Of a stretch of DNA of 64,000 nt, positions 53,585 to 64,000 are shown in pieces. The translations under genes were made by a program, and so were the position numbers. The notes beneath the pieces were generated by a model. It worked only from the letters and a program-made list of their open reading frames with translations, made no database searches and was not told where the DNA came from. Every line of letters starts with the position of its first letter. Position 1 is the stretch's first letter. The stretch lies in assembly GCF_025399195.1 (NCBI RefSeq), contig NW_026252137.1:114876-178875 (forward strand), read 5' to 3'. The stretch comes from Umbelopsis ramanniana AG (Eukaryota > Mucoromycota > Umbelopsidomycetes > Umbelopsidales > Umbelopsidaceae).

Positions 53585-55053
53585 TCATTCTCGCGAGCTC
53601 TCCAAGTCTCTAAGGGGTACAAAACGACCTCGGGAGTTGTATTTGGTGGTGAAAGATGCCATGATGGTTGTAAGTCGAGCTCTTCCGACTGAAAAGCAAC
53701 AGAAGAACGTCATGATGAGAAGCAGTAGAATCCATATAGCATACACTCTGCTCCAGGTCATGTTGGAAGATGACATTGGACGTTGAAGTCCACCGCTACT
53801 TGCTGTAGATTCCTTTTCCTTCTCTGGTGCATTATCCAATGTTCCTGTAGCCGATTTCGCCTTGTACACGTCAGATTTGAGCTTTGTGGCTGGTTCACTT
53901 AAGGCTTCCTTCACATAATCCACATCGTCCACTTCATAAGCTTCTACATCAAAAGGCGAAGCTCTGATGATTTCATTGGCAATGATTTTATGTCCAGCTA
54001 AACATAGGGTAATCCAGTTAATCACTTGAAAGTACAGAAATACCCAACACTCACGCGCATTCCAATATACTTACCACCTGTCAAATGGCCAGCGTCCCAC
54101 CAAAGATAGTCGTTCTCGTTGTCAGTACAGGTGCCTGTACAAACTTCCCAATAGCCGTGCGTTACATTGTTAAATCCATATGACGCAGGTGCGGCGACGA
54201 CTTTATCCAGCAATTGGTGAGTATAAATGATTTTGAGTCGAATATTTAGCTCGCTGCTCCAATCAGCATTTTGAACAACAAACAAGGTGTTAACTTTGCG
54301 CGAGGCATCTCCACGTTGATCTTGTTCAAAGAAGAATGGCATATGCTCCAATGGCGGGACTTCCAGCAACAAAATATTGACTGCCTTAAAGTAATGACGG
54401 AGGGTAGCCTATGACCAAAAAGGTATCAGTGATCCAGTTCGACATTACCTGAGCGCCCGACAAAAATTCCATGCTACTTACGATTTGTGATCGGACACAA
54501 GATGTGATTTCGTTCGGAGAGACTGGCTTGGCTCCATTGTCAGCTGTAATAGAGCCATTGTTTGTGTCATTCAACGGGGTTGATCCAAAAAAGTCAAGAG
54601 GTAGGAGGCTAAACTACATACCTGTGGCTAGAGCTACATCATTAATGCCGATCCATATAGCATAGATAGTTTCTTCGGGTTTCAGGTCTAATTTCTGATC
54701 ATAGTATATTTCGATTTGATCTCGCAGACTAGGGGACTTATCGCTGGGATCCAAAGCATAGAGGTCAGAATCGCAGGTAGCTCCACCGAATGCGAAGTTA
54801 TAAACCGAAACATTCCAGGCATAAGCTACATCCTCTACCCACAGAGGACCATTCGTTTGGCGCTGGAGGTTGCCTACATCTATAGATTGGAACGATTAAT
54901 ACGGACCATTGGAGCAACAAAGATGGCAAAGGCGATGGCATTAGTATCCGTACCAGAATATGAATCTCCAAAAATGACCAGGTTTTTGGGCACAATGGCC
55001 AAGATAGGTGTAATGGCAACCAATAATATCAAAAGGGTCGTTCTTAAAGGCAT
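53585..55053 (-). CDS. GDSL/SGNH esterase with C-terminal membrane anchor
   Basis: Five exons: 55053-54954, 54879-54622, 54543-54482, 54408-54075 and 53997-53585; 388 residues. A signal peptide (MPLRTTLLILLVAITPILA) leads into the SGNH blocks: block I VIFGDSYSDVGN with the catalytic Ser (split by intron 1), block II FAFGGATCD, block III IWIGINDV, and block V DYLWWDAGHLTGAGH with catalytic Asp and His. Fungal relatives are carbohydrate esterase 16-type acetylesterases or lipases. After the domain come about 60 charged/Ser-rich residues, a transmembrane helix (VYAIWILLLLIMTFFCCF) and a short basic cytosolic tail. It is therefore probably a type I plasma-membrane or secretory-pathway ectoenzyme rather than freely secreted. 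The substrate is unknown. Confidence 0.92.
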
Positions 55054-55428
55054 GTTAATAAATGAGTGATTGGGATCAAAATGCTAGATGAAAGAACAAC
55101 GGAAATCAGTGCAGTACTGGTAAATTTTAAATTTAGGAGCGGTGTGGCTCCCGATGAAATCTCGGTTCACTCTTTAGCGAAAAGTGCGCTGACAAGACTT
55201 ATTTTTGGAACACCACCTCCCAAAAGGGTCATCACTCAACATGGATGATAATAAAGCGTTGGCATCATTTATAATGAGTAATTAAGACATATACTATTTT
55301 ACAAATCTGTAGTGGAAGATGTTCTGTGTATAAGTATGCAAAGCAAAAGTCTGTAAGGCTTGCAGAGTTCTAAAGGGGACGTGGATATTGTTTCTTGGTT
55401 GGAGGGATGTTATGTGGTATGAACCTGC
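55054..55428. other. Intergenic region
   Basis: GDSL promoter and 3' flank of the ABC transporter gene. No gene is seen. Confidence 0.5.
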
Positions 55429-58400
55429 TTAATGAGCTTGCAAGGATTGCTGGGTGACAAGTTCCTTGTACACACCGTTCTTCTCAAGCAATTCCCAGTG
55501 GGTACCTTGCTCGACAATTTGACCGTTGCTAACGACGCAAATCAAATCGGCATTCTAAAAGGAGTGTAAAAGCAGGATGAGCGACATGGATCAAAATAAA
55601 CAAAAAAAAATGTACCAATTTGGTGACATCGCGTTATGCAACGTATTCTTACCTGGATAGTGGAAAGTCTGTGGGCAATGGTGATAGTAGTACGACCACC
55701 TTCAATAATAGCCTTATCGATAGCTTCTTGTACAAGCTTTTCAGATTCACTGTCAAGAGCAGAAGTAGCTTCATCCAACAACAAGAGTTTGGGCTTGCGA
55801 ATAAGAGCACGGGCAATAGCAATACGTTGCTTTTGACCACCAGAAAGTTGAGAGCCCTTATCACCAACACGAGTGTTGTAGCCTTCGGGAAGAGACGTAA
55901 TGAACTTGTGGATATTGGCACCTTCAGCAGCTTCTTGGACCATTTCATCAGTAACAGTTTGACTATCTTGAATACCATAACGGATATTTTCACCAATAGT
56001 CATATCGAACAGAACGGGTTCTTGACCAACAAGAGCTTGATGAGCACGAAGATTGGAGACAGCGTAGCTAGTGACAGATCGGTCGTCGAGTTTGACGTTT
56101 CCTTCAGCAGCATCGTACCAACGTTGAAGCATACCAATGGTAGTGGATTTACCACATCCAGAGGGACCGACGAGGGCAATGGTTTGACCACGCTTGCCCT
56201 TGAGGTTGAATTCTCCACTGAAGATAGGGATATCGGGTCTAGCAGGGTATCTGAAAGCAACATTTTCAAAAGCAATGTCGCCGCGGACGTTGGCAGTATC
56301 AATTTCGAAACCTTCTTGATCAGGGTCGATCTTGGAGACACGATCGATGATTTCAAAAGTGCTGAGAGCAGAGAGCTTGGCCTTGGCAAAGGTAGAGGTG
56401 AAGACAGAGCCACGGCCCATACCTTGGGCAGTCAACATGACAGCCATCATGACAGTGAACATGTCGGTGAAAGAGATCTTTCCCTCAGACATAAGACGGA
56501 TACCGGCGTAGAAAGCAACAGCGTTGGTGAAGAGCATCATACTCTGTTGACCAGCGTAACCCAAAGAAGCCATATAAGCCTTGCGGACAGCGAGTTTGTG
56601 AGGATGTTCGGTAGCGAGATCAAATTTGCCTTCAAAGTGGTTTTGCTTGTTAAGAGCAGCGACAGTGCGGATTTCCTTGATAGCTTCACCAGCAACTTCA
56701 CCAGATTGTTCGTAGGCCTTCTTGGTCTTGCTTTCAAAACCACGATGGATACGAGATTCGTAAGAGGCGGCACCAAGAATGAAGGGAGCCATGGTGAGAA
56801 TGATGAAGGTCAAAAGCCAGCCATAGACGAAAGCGATGGTCAAACCAGTGATAGCGGTAACAATAACTTGGGTAACATCACCCCAGACCTTGGTGACCAT
56901 TTCGTTGACATTGGCGGCATCGACAGCAAGACGAGAAGTAAGTGCACCCATGCTGTGTTCATCTTCGTCATAGAAACCAACTTCTTGTTTGAGAAGAGAA
57001 CGGAAGAGCATACCACGGAAACGCTTGGTGAATCGTTCACCAGCAACTTCGAAAGCGGCGACTTGAAGGAAGAAAGAGAACAAGGCGGCAATACCAATGA
57101 CAACAAAGAGGAAGGCATACAAATTAGCACCTTCAAGAGGACCAGGAGCAATAGCGCCTAGATCGCCGGCGTTGTTGGTGAGAATCATAATGACTTGAGA
57201 GAACACGAGAGCATAAATGGGGAAGATGGTACCGGCAACGGCAGCACTGTAAAAAGAGAATAAAAGAAATGAGTGATCATGCTATTTTTGAAAACTAGAC
57301 AAATGGTTTAAATGTACATACCCGCAAACACCAGCAGCCATAAGAGGCCATTCGGGTCTCATAAGTTTAAGAACCTTCATGATAGGAGCATTCTGCTTCT
57401 TGAGCAACTTCTTTTCTTCCTTAGCCTTAAGCAACTTCATTTGATAACCATCGAGATTTTCAGTGCTGTCAGCCATTTTGATGTGAGTTTCAGCGATCTT
57501 TTCATTCTGATCAGTTACAGCAGTAGCAACGTTGACAGTTTCTTCCTGGAGAGCCTTTTCCAATTCACGGTCGTCAAGTTCAAACTCATCAGACTTGTCA
57601 TCACCCTTTTCAGTGTTGATCTGTTGCTTGAGAACGAGTTCGCTGTAGACACCACCGAGCTTGAGAAGCTCGTCGTGAGTACCTTGTTCAATGAGATCAC
57701 CTTGTTGCATAACAACAATGAGATCGGCGTTGCGAATAGTAGAAAGACGATGGGCAATAACAATAGTAGTTCGGTCCTTTGAAGCAGCATCAAGAGCCTT
57801 TTGTACAAGACGTTCAGATTGGGTATCCAAAGCAGAGGTAGCTTCATCCAAGAGCAAGATAGCAGGGTTCTTCAAAAGAGCACGAGCTATGGCAATACGT
57901 TGCTTCTGACCACCAGAAAGCATACCACCGTGTTCACCGACGAGAGTGTCCAAACCTTGAGGGAGTTGAGTAATGAAATTGTAGCAGTTAGCCTTCTTAC
58001 AAGCTTCGATGACTTCATCTTCAGTGACTTCATGAGAAGCACCCATCAACAAGTTTTGCTTGATAGTCATATTGAAAAGAACGGGTTCTTGGCTGACAAC
58101 ACCAATGTTGGAACGAAGCCAGCGCAAGTTGAGTTCACGAAGATCGTGACCATCGAGGGTGACACTTCCAGAGAGGGGATCGTAGAAACGTTGCAAAAGT
58201 TGAACACTGGTAGATTTTCCAGAACCGGAAGGACCAACAAAAGCGACAGTCATACCAGGCTTAACTTCCAAAGATAAATTTTTGAGAATAGTGACATCAG
58301 GGCGGGTGGGGTATTTGAACTGGACGTTCTTGAATTCAATGTTACCAATAACCTTGGCAGGCTTGATACCACCTTCATCATCAGGATCAATAGTAGGAAC

Positions 58401-59540
58401 GCGGTCGATGGTCTGGAAGATCTTGTAGGCAGCACCACGAGCACTAGAGACAGCAGCCAAGTTGGGAGGAACTTGAACAAGTGACATAGCACCAATAATC
58501 ATGGAAATGAAGACAACCAGAACATTGGAACCAGTCATCTTGCTTTGCATAACAAGTTGAGAACCATACCAGAAAGCGAGACCATAAGTAGCGAAGAGGA
58601 TGAACATGAAGGAACCGAAACCGGCACCGATGACAAGACCGCGCTTCTTGCCGACAACATAAGCACGTTCCAATTGAATATCGTAACGATCGGCAAAACG
58701 TTTGGCGAGAGTGAAGGAGAAGACGGTACGGATACCAGAAAATGCTTGTTCGGCAACGGAACCAGCATCGGCATAGGCATTTTGAGCCATGATACTGTAC
58801 TTGCTAATGTATTTGCCCATAAGACCAGCGCAGAGACCCATAAGAGGAAGAGTGGCCAAGATGACAACAGCGAGATTCCAGCCTTTGACAAAGGCAATGA
58901 CGATACCAGTAATGAATTGAGCAAGACCTTGAACGAAAAGACCGAATTTTTCACTAATACCGTCCTGGATCATGTTGGTGTCAGAAGCCAAACGAGTAGT
59001 AAGAGAGCCTTCATCAGCCATATCGAACCATCCCATGTCTTGACGAAGAATGGAATGAACATAACGTTGACGGATACGGCGGGTTTGGCTTTCACCTGTC
59101 ATAACCCAGATACATTGACAGACATAGGCACCGACAAGGGCACCAATACCCATATAGACGAATGTCATAATAACGGGATGCATAAAGTCGACCATTTCGC
59201 TCGGTGACATGGTAAGAGCGACAGTCATGTTGTTCAAGAATTGACCAAGAATAATGATAGAAATAGGTTGAAGAGCACCAACACCGGCTGAAAAGATCGT
59301 AGCGATGACAATCAAGACTTTCTCAAATGGTGTGGCGAAACGGAAGAGTGTAAGGAAGGAAACGGCGGGTTCCTTTTCCTTCTTTTCCTTCTTGTCCTTT
59401 TTGTCCTTCTTGGACTTTTTGTCTTTTTTGTCGTTTGTTACTCCTGACATAGGAATTGTTTCTTGATCTTTTTCGTTAAGATGAACGGAGACGGTTTTAG
59501 TGGTCGCCACCGATGCCGTCCGTGAAATACTGGAGGCCAT
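55429..59540 (-). CDS. Full-length ABCB (P-glycoprotein/MDR) transporter
   Basis: Three exons: 59540-57322, 57246-55653 and 55554-55429; 1312 residues. The layout is TMD1-NBD1-linker-TMD2-NBD2, as in animal MDR1 and yeast Ste6. NBD1 has Walker [10 protein letters not shown], signature [15 protein letters not shown] and Walker [16 protein letters not shown]2 has [24 protein letters not shown] and [12 protein letters not shown]. Both halves keep the H-loop (IAHRLST), so both ATP sites look competent. It exports hydrophobic compounds or lipids/peptides; which one is not predictable. The N-terminus carries an unusual Lys-rich repeat of the type [10 protein letters not shown] (about residues 37-57). 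Codon bias is strong, suggesting high expression. Long open frames on the opposite strand are shadows of this bias. Confidence 0.97.
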
Positions 59541-62500
59541 GTTAACGATTTATGTAATTAGAATATAGAAAGGATGTGTAAAATAAAAGATGGTGGAATA
59601 TACAAGAATCGGAAGATGTCAGACGCAAAGAAAGCCAGGTCTTTATATAATTATGGACATGCCAGTCTGACTCGTTGATCGCCCGGCGCACAAATGCGCA
59701 ACAAATGCGTGGTTTCAAATCTGGTCTTCGAATCTTTTCCAGCGAACGTCGGTGTCTTATACATCCGAGCCAATCAAAATCCTCACATAGTAATTCGGCA
59801 TTCTGACCGGGACAAGATCAGGTTCGATTGAGTCAAATCACTCGAACAAACGCGTAAGGGCTCATACCGTGTGATACACTATAATGGCCCACGAATACCT
59901 CTATATCATTCATTACGGCACACCTTGGAAATATTTGTGTGGTACTCTTAAGGTACGCCATAGCGATAAGGAGGAATTGTTACCTCTCTGATCTGCTTAT
60001 CACGTTCCTAAACAACCCAGTTATCTTGGTCAAGCCTTAGAAAATGGGTCATTTTATTTTTTAATCATCATCATATCAGTATATTCCCATCATACTACGC
60101 CGTTTTTAAAAATCAATGCATCAAGAGACCATGTTGTGTCTGCGGTAACGGAAGCGTGGATGCTTGATCTGCCTATTCCTCAGAGCAAGGGAAAGCTATC
60201 CGGATAACCAGCCAATCAAAAGGGCAGGAATTTCGGGATATCTTTAAGGCTTTGATTCAATGAAAGAGGGGTCGGAGAAAGCATATATTTAGTTATCGAG
60301 AAATGCTCCACAAAAGAAATTGCATGTGGCAGCAACCAGTCAAATTCGGCTTTCATTGTTATGGCTACCTCACAAACTCAACGCATCCAATGGTCTTATC
60401 TGACCATCCCTTTCACCTTCTTTGCTTCCCGTGCGTTGCAGAGAGTACAGGACTCCTCACGAACCGCAGTGAGCAAAGCATGGAGCATCTGAAACCTGAT
60501 TTTCTAAAATTCGAAAGGACTTTAAACTTTATAGTGCGCTCACGCCCAGCGACGATACTTATTTCCGCGAGCTCTTGGCTTCAAATATGGCAATTGCACA
60601 ATCTTTTCTGGACGGCCCATATATCTTGCCGTCAGAGATCATAAAGAAAGACGGCACTTAAACCCGATCGTTCACTCGGTCCATGTAACCGGTAGCCCAT
60701 GTACGTCTATTACTTGATCATATTGCTCATGTAATCTTAATTCTGTCGGTATCCTTGTGCGTGTGCTTACCCTGTATTACTTTGCCATGCTTTATCTTAC
60801 CAAGCTTTGGAAGATACACTAGCTTGATAGTGATGTATAACGTGGTAATGCGTGTTGCAGGTGTGACAATAGGGGTTACCATCGGAAAGCTACGCCAGAT
60901 CCAAGGAAAAGATCATGACGCGGCAAGGTCATCGGTTCAGCTTAGCTATCCAAATTGACATGTGCCGCTGCTTTTCCTTTGGTTGAAACCATTCATTGTG
61001 AATTTGATTGCTCCATTGTTTTTCGCATGACGAAGATTCTGCTTCCAAGTGTCAGACTTAACTCTGTTTCACCCCAACTATAGAAAATTTCTGGTTTTAT
61101 TTTGCTGACAGAAATCTATTGAATTCAGCCGGCCGTTTCGAGCGTGCCAACTTACGCTCAATCAGCCAGTTTGATGCTTGCTGACGTACATAGTCGTCAG
61201 GTTCGCAACAATTTTCTCAATCCACGTAAGCAAACTGAAAACGTGGAAAGTCAAACCGGTACCAAAGATGCATGTGTGGACCCTTTTGCTGAGATCTTCA
61301 TGCCTCTTCGAAAGTGGCCTACTTATTGATTAAGATCAAAATGCTTAACAAACAACGCTGTTAGCCCTTTCTTTTTTTGGAGAGATAAAAAAAAAACTCT
61401 CCCAATAAGGTTTTCGAATGCTACGAATGCTAACCAGCAAGTGTTGGTTCCTGTCTCATAATGGGGTTATCCACAAGCTTGGCTTTATTGCATAATTTAC
61501 AAGTGATAATGGTTGCTTTAAAAATACTGGATCGATCAATGTTTTCGCATAAGCACGGCTCCAAAAGTAGGTCATACGCTATGCTAAATGTACGTGTACC
61601 AAACCCCGTCTCAACATATTTCTTGATAGCAGGGTTTTCGCCTCTTTAGTGAATGGCAACCTATGCTTTGCATATAACTTTAATTCTAACATAGAATAAA
61701 GGCTATTTTGCAATAAAAAGCAAACAATCGACCAGCATGTGCAATGCCCATTACGTGACATACATGCAGCAATTCTAACCGTACCATCTTCATTAGATGT
61801 TATGGAACGCTGACATGCTGTCTGTGTTGGAAACCATTGTGTTTCTTGTAATAATCGGAAAACCACAGTAAATATGTGGACCTCGAGTGATGCGTATGTT
61901 AAGGTACTATTTTAAGGTACAAATCAGATCCAGCGGTGTTAAGGTTATTGAAACTGCGGTTGACTCTGGTAGTTTTTGTGAACGAAGTAAGTGTGAAACT
62001 GATTCGCACCCATTGATAGTAGAAACAAAGGGCGGCCATAGTTCATTGAAAAGGTACCCGACGATGAGTAGAATTACAACTTTATTGTTAATGATACCCT
62101 GTTCAATTTAAGGCAGTAACATTTGTCATGAAGTATCACCTCATTGATGACAAGTTACACCAAGTGGTATGGCAACCATTCCACAAATTGCTAAGCAGTA
62201 AGAAGGCACTTGCAGTTATGTATCTTTGATTTGGTATTGTTTGAGCTTATGTACTTACTACATGTAGACTTTTTAGTATGCGTAAAAAAAGCTTCACAGA
62301 ACTTTCATTTTCTTGTGAAAAGATCACCTCACCAAGATATATTCCTTATAAAACATTCGTCTGAAGGACGCAAACACTGCCAAAATGTTCCAGCTTCATT
62401 AATTAATCTAAGGCAAGTTTCAATATTTATGAAACTACGGGTAATAAAGAATACCGCTTACTCTTGATGGTCAGCCGCCTAAGCTATATCGCCTCAGAAC

Positions 62501-63640
62501 TTCCTTGCATTCTGGTCGATTGCAAATATTCAGGCATTGACGAATGAAGTTGATGCTGTTTAACATTGTACTTTATAGCTGCTTTATCATCAGCGTAAAA
62601 TATGGAAAAAAATCTCATAAAAAGAGTCCAGTTAGTTTAGAGTAGTGGGGAGGAATGACGCTATGTTTGCTGAGGTATATGAATTTACGTTCATGTGGGT
62701 GTTTCCAGAGTGCATTATCGTGTAGAGCACTCAGGTGATGGTCTGCTGTGGCGAGGAAAGTATTCGATTGGATATTGGTTGTTTCGGTGGTTAGCCAGCC
62801 TGTCGTACGGCTGACCCACTCGTTCTTGGACATAGTTGATGAGGGAGGAGGTGTCCATGAGCATCATGAGCTCGGGGAGGTAGTCTCTAGTATGCCAGTT
62901 TTTGGCTACTTAAGGCGTGCGTTTGCAGACACCCACCCTTTGAAGAGAATCCTTTCAGCGGCTCGGCCCTCTGGTTTACTCCGCTTGTACTTGTAGCCAT
63001 TAGGGAGCCAGCAGTAGACTGGGACTGATAGCAGGTCGTTTGAGACACTTGTGCAACAATTGAGCAAGTGTCACCCGCTCTTGTGTTGACTGTAATGAGT
63101 TGAGGCTCAATTGATGATAAGTGCTGATATATCGTTCATAATCATTGGACATATCACATCAACTTACCTGACGCTTGTGCTCGCCTTCCTTTATGTCGTA
63201 AGTCATAGTTATGCTTATCAGCCCTCTTCTTCTGCAACATTTTTTCTCAGGACCACAGTATTCTTCCATATAAGTTACTCTTCATTATCGTTGTCATGAA
63301 TCTGTGGCATAGTTAGCTAACCACAATGCCTAAGTTATATTTTTATATGTTACACTATGCTGAATGAATACAAGTAATCCTTTGTGCTACTTTATATAAG
63401 CGCTCTAGTTAGAGTAAGAAAACACGAGTCTCTTCTTTCTCTTTTCCTACGTTCTATTCGAACTTGATTTGATTCTATTCCCCTTAGCTCAATCAAGTCA
63501 ATTTTTCTTTGACCTTGCAAATTTCACCTATCTTCATTTATCTTCAAATATTCTTTCTCTCAACTCTGTTCTCTTCGAGGTATTATCGTAGGAAACATTT
63601 GCAGGGACAATGTTTGAGTTTGATTATGTTTATCGATATA
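59541..63640. other. Gene-poor region
   Basis: About 4.1 kb without a gene I can support. It contains the ABC promoter at its left end. Short open frames at 60303-60644, 61144-61329, 61887-62111 and 62210-62467 show no domain, signal peptide or splice structure. A faintly coding-like patch at 62600-63150 on the minus strand is discussed under findings. Confidence 0.5.
59641..59650 (-). promoter_or_regulatory. TATA box of the ABC transporter gene
   Basis: TTATATAAAG on the minus strand, about 100 bp upstream of the ABC start codon. Confidence 0.55.
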
Positions 63641-63674
63641 CTGTTAGTTGGCGGAATGAGGACGAGGATGTGGT
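63641..63674 (+). repeat. 34-bp inverted repeat, left arm
   Basis: Begins CTGTTAGTTGGCGGAATGAG and is the exact reverse complement of 63844-63877. The arms enclose a 169-bp AT-rich spacer holding the palindrome GGCTCTAGAGCC. Likely the ends of a MITE-like element or two LTR ends facing each other. Confidence 0.85.
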
Positions 63675-63843
63675 TATAGGCTCTAGAGCCACGCTTTTAT
63701 TCTCAGTCATATAAATAATAAAAATTTTCTATCTAATGTATCCCAGATCTCTATGCCACGCCAGCATGTTCACCTTTGTGGCCTGGGAGGGTCAACTTCT
63801 AACTTAATTTTTTGTGATCTTTCTTTTGTTTGGGAGGGAGGCC

Positions 63844-63877
63844 ACCACATCCTCGTCCTCATTCCGCCAACTAACAG
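63844..63877 (-). repeat. 34-bp inverted repeat, right arm
   Basis: Ends ATTCCGCCAACTAACAG; perfect reverse complement of the left arm at 63641-63674. Confidence 0.85.
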
Positions 63878-64000
63878 TTGCGTGTCGTTCCTAACACAAC
63901 TGTAGTGTGGCTCCATTCGTCCTCAGATGTGGTTACTTTTCCGTACTAGGCGAACATGGTCTCTAAAATTTGTTGTCCACGGACATGTTGCTCCCTCGGT

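Noticed and set aside
55620-57161. 513-codon open frame on the plus strand
   Set aside because: It is antisense to the second half of the ABC transporter, whose strong codon bias keeps that frame open. The translated sequence has no domain.
63050-63130. Possible LysM domain gene on the minus strand
   Set aside because: Only one GDTC-type core is seen. No signal peptide exon, no second repeat, and the frame closes soon after. Kept only as a remark under findings.

Overview
The window comes from an intron-rich fungal nuclear genome. Evidence for fungi: a fungal-type NADP-glutamate dehydrogenase, a PHO80-type cyclin, an expansin-like secreted protein, an Orb6/Cbk1-type NDR kinase, a phytochrome built as photosensory core-histidine kinase-receiver, and many short GT-AG introns (about 50-80 nt). 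Retention of animal-like genes lost from budding yeast (an ITFG2-type KICSTOR protein, a PA-TM-RING ligase, an AIFM2/FSP1-like oxidoreductase, P-glycoprotein) points to an early-diverging fungus, Mucoromycota being my best guess. That placement is inference. There are no bacterial operons, CRISPR arrays or rRNA genes, and I identified no tRNA.

Layout. 1-5.2 kb: the 3' part of an unrecognised gene cut by the window edge, then on the minus strand U1 snRNP protein A and a PA-TM-RING E3 ligase. 6-8 kb: two small secreted proteins (a CX3C-repeat, GPI-type protein and an expansin-like protein). 9.8-16.6 kb: NADP-GDH, ribosomal protein S20, methionine sulfoxide reductase B and a PHO80-like cyclin, all on the minus strand and widely spaced. 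17.2-22.5 kb: a Vms1/ANKZF1 homologue and a large SR-rich coiled-coil protein of unknown function. 23.3-32 kb: FIG4 lipid phosphatase, methionine sulfoxide reductase A and a long ITFG2 homologue. 32.4-36.7 kb: a complete phytochrome hybrid histidine kinase, the most interesting gene here. 38.4-46.3 kb: the TFIIIC 90-kDa subunit, an NDR kinase and a myristoylation-motif methyltransferase. 48.2-59.5 kb: XPD/Rad3 helicase, FSP1-like oxidoreductase, a membrane-anchored GDSL esterase and a full-length ABCB transporter. 59.5-64 kb: gene-poor, ending in a perfect 34-bp inverted repeat that looks like a transposable-element footprint.

Most coordinates are spliced models that I built by hand. Nearly every one closes exactly in frame across all its introns and gives a protein of the length expected for its family. 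The exceptions are marked: the 5' end and one frame change of the SR-rich gene, the missing 5' end of the first gene, and one weak intron donor in the TFIIIC gene. Functionally the window is a mixture of housekeeping genes (splicing, translation, TFIIIC and TFIIH, ribosome quality control), signalling genes (light, TORC1/nutrient, phosphate cyclin, NDR kinase, phosphoinositide) and surface or secreted proteins. I see no co-transcribed pathway cluster. Three genes share a redox-repair theme (MsrA, MsrB, FSP1-like) but are not adjacent.
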